A stretch of 36,423 nucleotides of DNA. Source: Methanomicrobiales archaeon. Its GTDB lineage: Archaea > Halobacteriota > Methanomicrobia > Methanomicrobiales > JACTUA01. The position numbers and the translations under genes are program-made. A model generated the notes under the pieces. The model had not been told where the DNA came from. It was given only the letters and a program-made list of their open reading frames with translations, and did not search any database. Where the stretch lies: the NCBI GenBank assembly GCA_028678905.1, contig JAJRCO010000222.1, positions 1 to 36,423 on the forward strand, in the 5' to 3' direction. Below, one piece after another: positions 9,140-17,220 of this stretch (within the stretch, counting starts at the first letter, position 1; every line of letters starts with the position of its first letter).

Positions 9140-10778
9140 ACGACAGGAAATGGTCGATGGGGGTAGCCCCCACTATTTTTCGGAATTCTTCCAGAGACCC
9201 GATCGGTCTATTCTTGAGGATCTGTGCCGCCCGTTTCTTCCCTACACTGGGTATCCAGGAGAGCGTCTGTTGGGGAAGCCGGTTCACCTCTATCGGAAGG
9301 GGAAGTGCGGTAACCGACCGGCTTCCGTGATTAACTACCACGACATCGTGGACTGTTTTCTCCCTTAGGGAGAGCGGAATTCCTACCAGGATAGGATACG
9401 AGCCCATCTGCCTTCCGAAGGAGAGATCTCCAGAGACCTCGATGACGACCCGTTCGAGCACGGTTCCGGTAGGAAATACTTTTCGCAGCATCGGCAAATC
9501 GAAGGATTCTCTCACCCAGGTCTTGAAGATCTCAAACTCTTTACGGTACCGGCCGAGAGTGTTCTCGGAATAAGCCGGGGTTCCCTCAAAAGGCATCACC
9601 TGGCGGATATTCACCCGGCGCACCAGCATTCCGGATCGGAAGACTTCTTCCAGAAATACCTGGTTCAGCCGGTAGGTATCCGGTGTTTCTCCAGCGAGGC
9701 CCAATACGAAGTTCAGGCCGGGGAGAAGCTCCGGGACTCCTTGTCTCCTTTCCCCTCCTACCTCGTTGATCACCCGGATCGCGGTCGCCATCTCTTCGGG
9801 CTCTGCCTTCAGGTTGTTTGCCCGCGCTACGGCCGGATCTGCGGTCTCCATCCCCATAGCGGCGACGTCGCCCGGGGTATGCCCCTCCACGATGCTCTCC
9901 AACGCCTCCCTTGCCGCCTCCTCATGCCGGGAGATGGTGGCCGGGTTCACGTTATCGATGTGCAACGTTGCGAGTTTCGGGGCGGCGACCCGAATGGAGC
10001 GGAAAAGGGTCTCCAACAGTTCCGGACGGGGGCAGGGGTACGCACCACCGCTGCTCCCGTACACCAGCAGGTCAGGTTGCTTACCCAGCCGGAAATGCCG
10101 TGCTCCCTGCGCATAGAGAGAGACAACCTCCCCGGCAATACCCTCTACCGAGCGGTAGGTGGGTACTCCCGCAAAACGCTCGGTGCAGAAGGAGCATCCT
10201 CCCTCCAGGGTGCGGGGACAGCCGCTGGCCGTCTCCAGCTCGATCATCAGGTGCGGAAACGAGGGGTGCTCACCAATGATTGTACTTCCTTCTTTGGCCC
10301 ACCGGTCGATATCCCGGTAGGAGAGATGTGCCCTCGGCTCTTTTCCTGACAGATACGCATCCAGCGATGCAGCAGGTGATCCTTCCAGAAGGACATCATA
10401 TCCTCCGATCGCCTGATGTACCGCTCTCTTTCCGCCCTGCCCTGCGTATCCGTACAGAATAGGCCCTCCCAGCACTTTCACTGGTTTCCGCAGCGCAGTC
10501 CCTATCTGCTGGATCTCCCGCAGGCCGGCCGGCGTTCCCCCCAGGTACTTGCCAGGAACGGTCGTTCCCGCGATCACGACCACGATCTTTGCCTCTTGCA
10601 GCAACTGGAAACGGGTCGGGTCCTGCCGCAGCCCATCGATGGTCAGATAGGCGGGATCAATCTCATGCTCTTTCAGCACCCCGGAAAGATAACGGACGTA
10701 AGGTGAAATATACGGAGGAACACCTAAGCAGGTGGGCTCATCCACATATCCGTCCAGGATTACGCCGTCAGAGGTCAT
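9111..10778 (-). CDS. Radical SAM protein with C-terminal helix-hairpin-helix
   Basis: A 555-residue protein of the archaeal radical SAM group resembling MJ1487 (from memory). Residues 1-150 look like a B12-binding-like Rossmann region without an obvious cobalamin DxHxxG motif. The cluster motif is unusual: cysteines 187, 195 and 198 (CPRTLEGGCSFC) give CX7CX2C instead of the common CX3CX2C. A conserved FRLGKQPDLLVYGS stretch follows near 225-240. At about 500-535 there is a helix-hairpin-helix (WIPSVGKKRAAQILKNRP), usually DNA- or RNA-binding, so a nucleic-acid substrate is possible. It overlaps mptE by 11 bp and is the last gene of a three-gene operon. Confidence 0.85.
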   Translation of the reverse strand: MTSDGVILDGYVDEPTCLGVPPYISPYVRYLSGVLKEHEIDPAYLTIDGLRQDPTRFQLLQEAKIVVVIAGTTVPGKYLGGTPAGLREIQQIGTALRKPVKVLGGPILYGYAGQGGKRAVHQAIGGYDVLLEGSPAASLDAYLSGKEPRAHLSYRDIDRWAKEGSTIIGEHPSFPHLMIELETASGCPRTLEGGCSFCTERFAGVPTYRSVEGIAGEVVSLYAQGARHFRLGKQPDLLVYGSSGGAYPCPRPELLETLFRSIRVAAPKLATLHIDNVNPATISRHEEAAREALESIVEGHTPGDVAAMGMETADPAVARANNLKAEPEEMATAIRVINEVGGERRQGVPELLPGLNFVLGLAGETPDTYRLNQVFLEEVFRSGMLVRRVNIRQVMPFEGTPAYSENTLGRYRKEFEIFKTWVRESFDLPMLRKVFPTGTVLERVVIEVSGDLSFGRQMGSYPILVGIPLSLREKTVHDVVVVNHGSRSVTALPLPIEVNRLPQQTLSWIPSVGKKRAAQILKNRPIGSLEEFRKIVGATPIDHFLSFILPAVPSL

Positions 10779-11397
10779 GGCCGAGCAGATGGAGGAGTTT
10801 GCGTGCCCAGCGTAGCTTGCCTCGCTTTACCGGATCCACGTGCGTGTCGTCCAGATCAAAACCGATGATTTGCACATCCCGTGCCTCCAGTGCGTGGGCG
10901 GCGAATACAGCTCGGTCTCCGTCGGTAAACCCTCCAAAATTATAGACATGATCGAGCGGCCGGCTCTGCGTGGTACCCACTAGCGGACCGGAAAACTGTG
11001 GCACCCAGTGGCGCAGCAGGGGTATATTGTCCCCGTGGGCGTGGACCACTATGACAGTGCCTTGCTGATTCATCTCCAGGAATGCGTCCGTGACCCCGTC
11101 TAGGTCGGTGAACACCGCGTCCGGGCGGATTCCCTGCACATAGAGTCTCTCCGCCGCTGCATCGGCCGCCCAGAGAGTTCCTTTCCGCCGATCCTTTTCC
11201 CCATCGAGGTTCGGGGCATTTCCAGCGACGGTCACCACCCGGTTCCTCGCCTGGCGATCCAGCAGTGCAACGTCGTCACGAGGTAGCAGGTCGGCGAGCA
11301 GCCGGGCCGCCTCTTCGTCCTTCGCCCGGTCAAAAGAAAAATATTCCAGGATCCGCTGATAGCAGGGCTCCCAGTCTTCAAAGTTCGAAAATTTCAC
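10768..11397 (-). CDS. mptE: 6-hydroxymethyl-7,8-dihydropterin pyrophosphokinase, MptE type
   Basis: About 209 residues, matching the archaeal MptE family (DUF115, type member MJ1634), which makes 6-hydroxymethyldihydropterin diphosphate for tetrahydromethanopterin synthesis. Recognisable stretches are NFEDWEPCYQRIL at the start, VVTVAGNAPNLD, DAVFTDLDG, VVHAHGDNI and NFGGFTDGDRAVF with IIGFDLD near the end. I prefer the GTG at 11397, because VKFSNFEDWEP is the family N-terminus; the ATG at 11418 would add seven residues rich in lysine. It overlaps the upstream RCK-DHH gene by about 20 bp and the downstream radical SAM gene by 11 bp, so all three are cotranscribed. Confidence 0.92.
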   Translation of the reverse strand: MKFSNFEDWEPCYQRILEYFSFDRAKDEEAARLLADLLPRDDVALLDRQARNRVVTVAGNAPNLDGEKDRRKGTLWAADAAAERLYVQGIRPDAVFTDLDGVTDAFLEMNQQGTVIVVHAHGDNIPLLRHWVPQFSGPLVGTTQSRPLDHVYNFGGFTDGDRAVFAAHALEARDVQIIGFDLDDTHVDPVKRGKLRWARKLLHLLGHDL

Positions 11398-12856
11398 GCT
11401 CTTCTTCTTTCTTTTCAAGTCCGACGACCTTCATGAACCGGCGAAGAAGCGAATCCTGGACTAGGGTGAGGAGATCCTCCTTGGTCTTGACCCCCACGAA
11501 GTACTTCAGGGGCAGAGCCGCGGCAGCCATGGTCGCATGACCGCCGGCATCTCCGATATCCCCATACGCCTCGGCCAGGACATCCCCGATATGGAGCCGG
11601 ATATCCCGGTTCCGAGCGGACATGATGATGCTGGTCTCGCTGATCCCGTACACCAGCGCCGTATTCACGCCTTCCAGGTTGATCAGTAGCTCGGCAGCCT
11701 GGGGCAGGGCATCCCGGTTCCGTATATAGCCTACATTAGAGAAAAGGTACCCGCTGCGGATCTTCCGGTTGCGGATGGCCGTGCCCAAAATATCCATGGT
11801 TTCCTGGGACAACGCCGGGGAGGTGATCTTGTCCAGCAGCTCCGCATCGGTCTGGGGGATCAGGTAGGCCGCATTGGTCAGATCTACCGGGGTAATGCCT
11901 CTGCGGAAGTCCCGGGTGTCCGCCCGGATACCGTAGAAAAGTGCCGTGGCCACCTTTTTGCTGATGGGGATATCCAGTTCCCGGATGTATTCGGTGAGGA
12001 TGGTGGCGGTGGCCCCTACCTCTGGCCGGACGTCGACGAACTCCGCCCTCCCGATAGTCTCTTCCCCATTCATGTGATGATCGATGATCAGGAGTACCCC
12101 ACTTCCCTTCTCCAGTTCGTTGTTCACGCCTGGGGCCGATGAATCAACGAGAGCGATGTATTTGCATTCTGCGAGAATCTGCGTGCTGCACCGTTCCATC
12201 TTGATATCCAGGAGATTCACGAATGCCCGGTTTTCCTGATGGCCGATGTCACCGCTGTAGAGAATACGGCTCTGGAGTTTCTTGTTGCTTGCTTCCTGGG
12301 CAATCGCGGCAAGCGCCATGGCGCTCGAGATCGCATCGGGATCCGGATTGGAGTGGGTGAGAATCCCGAGCGTCCCCTCTTTTCCGCTGAGGAGATCGTG
12401 CAGTTGCCGGGCCTGTTTAGCCGAACTTATCCTCTTGATATGTTCGATAGTCGCCCGGGCAATGACCGCTTGAGGATAGATAACCAAATCCGCTCCGGCG
12501 TCCTCGAGCAGCTGGATGCTCACCGGATCGACTGCCCGGGCCACCACATGGCAGGTGGCACAGGCCTGTTTGATCGATTTTACCGCAGCGAGATTGGCGT
12601 CCTTATCGTTGGCCAGCACAAACGCGGTGGAGGGCAGCGGCAGGTCTTCCATCAGACTCTGGCTACGCATATCCCGGACGATCGCGTTGTACTTCTGGGT
12701 GCGGAGGTCTTCCACCCTTTTTTTGTCTTTATCGATGATGAGAATGTCTTCCGTCTCTTTGAGCAGCTCCTCCACCAGGTTATACCCGATACTTCCACAG
12801 CCAAATATGGCATATTTAACCCGTGAGGAGTGCTCTTCGGGAGCAGGTTCCGGCAT
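11378..12856 (-). CDS. RCK (TrkA-N) domain fused to DHH-DHHA1 phosphoesterase
   Basis: A 492-residue fusion. Residues about 13-140 are a TrkA-N/RCK Rossmann domain with GCGSIG at 19-24. Residues about 160-335 are a DHH phosphoesterase with the metal motifs THSNPDPDA (167-175), VDSS (237-240) and DHH (259-261). The DHHA1 domain carries DAGGHATMAA (436-445). All catalytic residues look present. DHH-DHHA1 enzymes cleave nanoRNA, pAp or cyclic dinucleotides; fusion to RCK is known in archaea and bacteria. As RCK domains bind NAD(H) or c-di-AMP, a nucleotide-controlled phosphodiesterase is a fair inference. It is the first gene of the operon with mptE and has a TATA box at the right spacing for a leaderless mRNA. 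Confidence 0.9.
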   Translation of the reverse strand: MPEPAPEEHSSRVKYAIFGCGSIGYNLVEELLKETEDILIIDKDKKRVEDLRTQKYNAIVRDMRSQSLMEDLPLPSTAFVLANDKDANLAAVKSIKQACATCHVVARAVDPVSIQLLEDAGADLVIYPQAVIARATIEHIKRISSAKQARQLHDLLSGKEGTLGILTHSNPDPDAISSAMALAAIAQEASNKKLQSRILYSGDIGHQENRAFVNLLDIKMERCSTQILAECKYIALVDSSAPGVNNELEKGSGVLLIIDHHMNGEETIGRAEFVDVRPEVGATATILTEYIRELDIPISKKVATALFYGIRADTRDFRRGITPVDLTNAAYLIPQTDAELLDKITSPALSQETMDILGTAIRNRKIRSGYLFSNVGYIRNRDALPQAAELLINLEGVNTALVYGISETSIIMSARNRDIRLHIGDVLAEAYGDIGDAGGHATMAAAALPLKYFVGVKTKEDLLTLVQDSLLRRFMKVVGLEKKEEEREIFEL

Positions 12857-12877
12857 CGTATAATGTGTTAACCGGTA

Positions 12878-12890
12878 CGATATTAAAAGA
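12878..12890 (-). promoter_or_regulatory. TATA box for the RCK-DHH/mptE operon
   Basis: On the minus strand this reads TCTTTTAATATCG, centred 28 nt before the ATG at 12856, as expected for a leaderless archaeal transcript. Confidence 0.5.
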
Positions 12891-12895
12891 ATCCG

Positions 12896-12907
12896 AAAAT
12901 TATATCA
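12896..12907 (+). promoter_or_regulatory. Possible TATA box for tRNA-Lys
   Basis: AAATTATATCAG is centred about 35 nt before the mature tRNA 5' end, which is plausible for a transcript with a short 5' leader. Confidence 0.4.
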
Positions 12908-12936
12908 GACGAAATCGACCAACGTATTAAGGTCAC

Positions 12937-13010
12937 GGGCCTGTAGCTTAGTCAGGAAGAGCGACGGACTCTTAATCCGTAGGCCAAGGGTTCAAATCCC
13001 TTCAGGCCCG
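12937..13010 (+). tRNA. tRNA-Lys (anticodon CUU)
   Basis: A complete cloverleaf: the acceptor stem GGGCCTG (12937-12943) pairs with CAGGCCC (13003-13009), with discriminator G at 13010. The anticodon arm ACGGA-CTCTTAA-TCCGT gives anticodon CTT, which reads AAG lysine codons. The T arm AGGG-TTCAAAT-CCCT is intact. No intron is present and no CCA is encoded (CTT follows). Confidence 0.96.
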
Positions 13011-13088
13011 CTTCGTACCATTGTTCCGAGCCGTTTTCTCGGCCACAGTGACGATATCTTTATTTTCCGTTGCAGGAGAACTATCCTC

Positions 13089-13538
13089 ATGCAATACTCC
13101 GAGGGGCATCTTGGTCGTATTTTTATGGTCCGCCTCGACGACGGGGAGGATATCCTCGTGGTGATGGACCGATTCGTTGTTGCCCAGAAGATCAGAGCGG
13201 GAATGATCCTCTTTCTCGGAGCTCTCCGGGAGGGGAGGCTGGTTACCGGCCCGGAAGAACCGCTTATTCCGCCCGTTCCCCATTTCGAAATTTTTGGAGG
13301 CGGTTGGGAGATCTTCGGGATGGGCACCATTTATCGGGGAAACGATGGAAAACCGATGATCCACTACCATGCCTCCGTTGGACGTGGTACAAGTGTTCTT
13401 ACCGGATGCCTGCGGGATAAGGCATCCACCTATCTCCTGGTAGAGGTGGTGCTTATGGAGTTTACGGGAATCTATGGGAAGCGGCTGGAAGATCCCGTTA
13501 GCGGGGTACACATGCCGATGCTGAAGAAAGAAGAATAA
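13089..13538 (+). CDS. PPC/DUF296 domain protein
   Basis: A 149-residue protein that is essentially one PPC domain (plant and prokaryote conserved, DUF296). The start EGHLGRIFMVRLDDGEDIL, the middle GGGWEIFGMGTIYRGNDGKP, and the IHYHASVGRGTSVLTGCL segment (about 92-109) match the family, including the histidine pair HYH that can bind metal. In plants the domain belongs to AT-hook proteins; prokaryotic members are stand-alone trimers of unknown role. It starts at ATG 13089 with a GGAG about 10 nt before it; a TATA-like ATCTTTATTTTCC lies at 13054-13066. It follows tRNA-Lys by about 80 bp and ends at the edge of the AT-rich gap. Confidence 0.88.
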   Translation: MQYSEGHLGRIFMVRLDDGEDILVVMDRFVVAQKIRAGMILFLGALREGRLVTGPEEPLIPPVPHFEIFGGGWEIFGMGTIYRGNDGKPMIHYHASVGRGTSVLTGCLRDKASTYLLVEVVLMEFTGIYGKRLEDPVSGVHMPMLKKEE

Positions 13539-13655
13539 CAGATTTTAGATATCAACCTCCTTTTTGAATTCAATTGCGTTTCCATCTGCACCATGAAAAG
13601 CGACGACCAGTCGGGCTTAAATTACAGTTGCATTTGAATTTCTTTTATTCTTTAA

Positions 13656-13670
13656 GGGAATAGTCCCATT
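13656..13670. repeat. 15-bp repeat in the AT-rich gap, copy 1
   Basis: GGGAATAGTCCCATT; copy 2 at 14954-14968 differs at one base. Each copy contains a short inverted repeat. Read on the minus strand in one frame, both copies encode NGTIP next to a KN or PKN, so they may be remnants of a duplicated coding segment. Confidence 0.45.
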
Positions 13671-13854
13671 ATTGCCCCCAAATTTTCCATCCGTATCCGA
13701 GAGAAAATACTCCATTTTCATTGAACTAAATCAAGGTGGAAAAAAGGACAACCCGTTTATCGATATTGCGATTGTATGTATTTGGATAACCGTCTCTTGG
13801 AACGAAAAAAGTTAGGTGCTGAATTAAGAGGATTCACTAGGAAGGTAAATATTA

Positions 13855-13927
13855 GGCCAGGGCCGGGATTCGAACCCGGGTCGAGGGATCCACAGTCCCC
13901 TAGGATGTCCAACTACCCCACCCTGGC
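13855..13927 (-). tRNA. tRNA-His (anticodon GUG), no encoded G-1
   Basis: On the minus strand the acceptor stem GCCAGGG pairs perfectly with CCCTGGC, the discriminator is C73 (complement of 13855), and the anticodon arm GGGGA-CTGTGGA-TCCCT gives GTG. The T arm CCGGG-TTCGAAT-CCCGG is perfect. The base before G1 (13928) is T on the tRNA strand, so the usual encoded G-1 opposite C73 is absent. No CCA is encoded. It stands alone inside the AT-rich gap, with AT-rich promoter-like sequence (for example GATACTTTAATCA) upstream. Confidence 0.95.
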
Positions 13928-14379
13928 AGAATGCTTTCTTATATGGGTACGATAATTTGATTAAAGTATCTTTTTCTATCCTTTCCTTGAACGATTCATC
14001 TTTACTAAGGATTATTTCGATAGCGTTCATAAAAAAAAGATTGGAATTTGCAAAATTACACTGTTAGTCTTAAATTTGAGGTTGCGTTAAAAGTCCCGGG
14101 TCCCGATCGGATTGACATTTCAATCCTGTGACAACTTCTTAATAATCGGAAGAGGACTTGTACCATCATTGTTTTGTATATGACAAATCTAAATTCCAAC
14201 CCGATGCCGTTACGGGTGAAGCCGGATTATCGTGGTAGATTTATCTAATTTCGGATTACATCTATCCAAAATTTTCAAGATACTCTATTAAATCGCTTAT
14301 CTTGAAACAAGGTTCAACAACGGATGAAATGGGAAGACGGGATCAAACATTTTCCAAGATTGAAGTCGAAATTTAAAAA

Positions 14380-14760
14380 AATGAGATCGTCGGATTAGAA
14401 GACCGGCTCCAGAAGGTTTCCGATCTTAATGAATTTCTTCGACGATCCCGATGAAGTGACACTCTGTTCGTTTGCAATAGCACTGCTTCGTCGGTTTGGG
14501 GCAAAGGTACAATCCGTGCAACCTGCTCCGCTAAATGTTGGACTCTCGCAATACGTAAGATCAAATCGTTCGGATATCCGAACTTGTAGTTGTTGATACA
14601 ATCCCGCAATGCTTCCTGCCCATAAGTATCCTCCTGAGAGCGGATAAACATCGACCAGGTCACTCGAGATTTCACTGACGGAGTAGCTGACCATTCCTCA
14701 TCTCATCTGGAAAATGGTGTCATTGCAGATGCGACATTTGTCACATTTTAATCTTCTATA
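14380..14760 (-). pseudogene. Possible decayed gene, frames disrupted
   Basis: Reading the minus strand from 14760, a cysteine-rich stretch KCDKCRICNDTIF is followed by a stop and then by 99 open codons beginning MVSYSVSEIS. Other frames in the same stretch carry peptides that look equally protein-like (SQEDTYGQEALRDCINNYKF, and CKRTECHFIGIVEEIH before a stop). Such switching between frames is typical of a gene with several small indels. I cannot name the ancestor. It could also be chance, since the region is short. Confidence 0.25.
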
Positions 14761-14953
14761 AATGTCCAATGGACTAGTTTTCTGTTTTAAATTCAAACAT
14801 GCCTAACGTAATGGAAAGATCACTTGATGTTTAGATGAGGCACACAAAGCTAAGATGACCGGCCAGATGGGGAAGCGAACTGCAGTACTTTTCGTATTCC
14901 CATAACCGTAGCTCTTTGATCCACCGATCCTTCCTTTTTTTGTAAAAATTCTT

Positions 14954-14968
14954 GGGTATAGTCCCATT
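14954..14968. repeat. 15-bp repeat in the AT-rich gap, copy 2
   Basis: GGGTATAGTCCCATT; 14 of 15 bases match copy 1 at 13656-13670, in the same orientation and about 1.3 kb apart. Confidence 0.45.
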
Positions 14969-15035
14969 CTAACTACTAAAAGTATCTAATTTCTGAACTA
15001 ATTTTTTCCATGCTAATCATCTTGTTTCGGGTGGA

Positions 15036-15057
15036 ACGGGAAGGGAGACCCTCCCGT
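15036..15057. other. GC-rich hairpin in AT-rich surroundings
   Basis: ACGGGAAGGG, loop AGA, then CCCTCCCGT: nine base pairs with one bulged A. It is followed by a C-rich run (15061-15070). It could be a structured RNA element or a remnant terminator; no gene end is near it. Confidence 0.4.
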
Positions 15058-15312
15058 CACCCTCCCCCCCAAACTATGATAGAATACTCATTTCTCATTT
15101 AGTTCGAGAGCAAATGAAATCCCCAATATCACCTTCGTAGGAACCCACTGACTTTGGTGGATGACAATGCCACTATACCCAATTCTTTTCCCCTGTTGTA
15201 GGTGTAAACCTCCGGATATGCTACAAGTCTATTCCTGGACAAACTTTCGGCAGACTTCAAGTACCTCAAATTTTCTTTATGCCAAAGGAGCACCCAAACT
15301 TCCCGGCTAAGG

Positions 15313-15325
15313 TCTTATCATAAGA
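15313..15325. promoter_or_regulatory. Perfect palindrome TCTTATCATAAGA
   Basis: Six-base arms flank a single central base, about 100 bp upstream of the aIF5B start. It is a candidate regulator site or part of a bidirectional promoter; nothing shows which protein would bind. Confidence 0.35.
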
Positions 15326-15424
15326 TCTCATGGGTCACCATTAAATGTCCGGAAATACATTCTGTACAAGTTTTTCCTCCCGAATAGATTAGTTCCCGGA
15401 GAGGATTCCTTGGGGTGATGATGG

Positions 15425-17206
15425 ATGGCAGCAAAATCGGCAAACCTTCGAACTCCCATCGTGGCGGTTCTCGGGCACGTGGACCACGGGAAGACGCTGT
15501 TATTGGATAAGATCCGCGGATCGCAGGTGATCAAGACCGAGGTGGGTGGAATCACCCAACACATTGGAGCCACCATGGTCCCGATCGAGCTGATCCAAAA
15601 GATGAGCACCTCACTGGGGCAGTTGGAGGTCACCGTCCCTGGTCTTCTCTTCATTGACACCCCCGGGCACCATGCGTTCACTACCTTACGCGCCCGGGGG
15701 GGTGCGCTCGCCGACATGGCCATTCTCGTGGTGGACATCAACGAAGGGTTCCAACCACAGACCATCGAAGCGCTCCAGATCCTGCGCAACTACAAAACTC
15801 CGTTTGTTCTGGCGGCAAACAAGATCGACCGCATCCCTGGCTGGAGGGTGAACCCGGGTGCAACCTTCCAGAAATCTTTTGCGGCCCAGGGTTCGCGGAC
15901 CCAGGATCTTCTGGAGACCCGGACCTATGAACTGGTGGGGAAACTCTCCGACCTTGAATTCAACTCGGAGCGCTATGATCGGATCCGCGATTTCCAGCGC
16001 ACCATCGCCATCGTACCAGTGAGTGCCCTTACCGGAGAAGGAATCCCGGATCTGCTTATGGTGATGATCGGACTTGCACAGCGGTTCATGACGGGCAACC
16101 TCCATTTCTCCGCGGACAATCCTGCCCGGGGAACGGTACTGGAAGTCAAGGAGGAACGCGGCTTGGGACCCACCATCGATGTGATCCTCTATGACGGGAC
16201 CCTTTCAGTGGGCGACGAGATCGCGGTGGGGGCCCAGAACGGGGTGATCACCACCAAGGTGCGATCGCTCCTGAAGCCACGGGCACTCCACGAGATCCGG
16301 GTGGAGGAGAAATTTGAGCGGGTAAAGAAGGTCATCGCTGCATCTGGTGTAAAAATTTCCGCCACCTCCCTGGAGACAGTGGTGGCAGGGTCTCCTCTGG
16401 TGGCCGTCACCACAGACCGGGACGCAGCCATCCGGGAGGTGGAGAAAGAGATGGAGGAAATCCAGGTGAAGATCTCCGAAGAAGGTATCATGATCAAAGC
16501 CGACACCATCGGGGCATTGGAAGCGCTCTCCAAGGAGCTGGAAAACCACGCTATCGGAGTAATAAAGGCGGAAGTGGGACCGGTGAGTCGTCACGATCTG
16601 ATCGAGGTGCAGACCATCGGTGATCCTCTCAAGAGCGTGCTGCTCTGCTTTAACACCGCGCTCCTTCCTGATGCTGCGGAATTGCTAAAGGATCCGGCCT
16701 TTTCTCAGGTGAAGGTATTTTCCTCCGGGATAATCTACGAACTGATCGATATGTACCTGAAATGGCGGGAAGATTGCAAGCGGGAGATGGAGGAGCGTAA
16801 ATTTGAGCAGATCATCACCCCCGCGAAGATCTCCCTCCTCCCCAACTGCGTCTTCCGCCAGAGTAACCCCGCCGTAGTAGGGGTGCGAGTCCTGGGAGGC
16901 AGACTCCGCCCGGATGTGTACCTGATCGACCGTTCCAGCAAACGGGTCGGACATCTGAAGACCATGCAGCAGCGGGGGGAATACATTCACGAGGCTGTGG
17001 CCGGTGCGGAGATCGCGATCTCTATCGAGGGAGCGACGGTGGGAAGACAGATCGAGGTGGGAGACGAACTCCTGGTGGATGTCCCCGAACGCCATGTAAA
17101 GATTCTGGAGCACGAAATGCTGCCCCATCTGTCTTCTGATACGCAGATGGTTCTGGAGGAATTCACCACCCTGAAACGAAGGACGGATCCCTTCTGGGGA
17201 AAGTAA
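15425..17206 (+). CDS. infB: Translation initiation factor aIF5B (IF-2 homologue)
   Basis: A 593-residue GTPase, the archaeal counterpart of eIF5B, which promotes ribosomal subunit joining. G-domain motifs are intact: G1 GHVDHGKT at 17-24, G3 DTPGHH at 78-83 and G4 NKID at 132-135. Length and absence of a long N-terminal extension fit the archaeal form; the later domain contains IIYELIDMYLKW and the C-terminal barrel ending in KRRTDPFWGK is typical. The start is ATG at 15425; an out-of-frame ATG four bases upstream should not be confused with it. The gene is flanked by the AT-rich gap on its 5' side and a T-run terminator on its 3' side, so it appears to be monocistronic. Confidence 0.96.
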   Translation: MAAKSANLRTPIVAVLGHVDHGKTLLLDKIRGSQVIKTEVGGITQHIGATMVPIELIQKMSTSLGQLEVTVPGLLFIDTPGHHAFTTLRARGGALADMAILVVDINEGFQPQTIEALQILRNYKTPFVLAANKIDRIPGWRVNPGATFQKSFAAQGSRTQDLLETRTYELVGKLSDLEFNSERYDRIRDFQRTIAIVPVSALTGEGIPDLLMVMIGLAQRFMTGNLHFSADNPARGTVLEVKEERGLGPTIDVILYDGTLSVGDEIAVGAQNGVITTKVRSLLKPRALHEIRVEEKFERVKKVIAASGVKISATSLETVVAGSPLVAVTTDRDAAIREVEKEMEEIQVKISEEGIMIKADTIGALEALSKELENHAIGVIKAEVGPVSRHDLIEVQTIGDPLKSVLLCFNTALLPDAAELLKDPAFSQVKVFSSGIIYELIDMYLKWREDCKREMEERKFEQIITPAKISLLPNCVFRQSNPAVVGVRVLGGRLRPDVYLIDRSSKRVGHLKTMQQRGEYIHEAVAGAEIAISIEGATVGRQIEVGDELLVDVPERHVKILEHEMLPHLSSDTQMVLEEFTTLKRRTDPFWGK

Positions 17207-17214
17207 GCAACCGG

Positions 17215-17220
17215 TTTTTT
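17215..17220 (+). terminator. T-run terminator after aIF5B
   Basis: Six consecutive T residues begin nine bases after the aIF5B stop codon, the usual archaeal oligo-T termination signal. Confidence 0.5.

Larger units (their letters stand above)
13539..15424. other. AT-rich gap of about 1.9 kb with tRNA-His and gene relics
   Basis: No convincing intact protein gene is present here except tRNA-His on the minus strand. Base composition is visibly more AT-rich than the flanks and stops occur in all frames. Minus-strand peptides of protein-like character survive between stops: the tail ARLVVAFHGADGNAIEF then a stop at about 13548-13610, the DGKFGGNNGTIPLKN segment at about 13640-13690, the frames at 14380-14760, and a 45-codon open stretch RKDRWIKELRLWEYEKYC at about 14830-14960. 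These look like decayed genes, possibly of secreted proteins. Two copies of a 15-bp element, a GC-rich hairpin and a palindrome near 15319 are listed separately. Confidence 0.6.

Noticed and set aside
13824-14030. 68-codon minus-strand frame starting MNAIEIILSKDES
   Set aside because: It runs through tRNA-His; the first half looks protein-like but no independent support exists.
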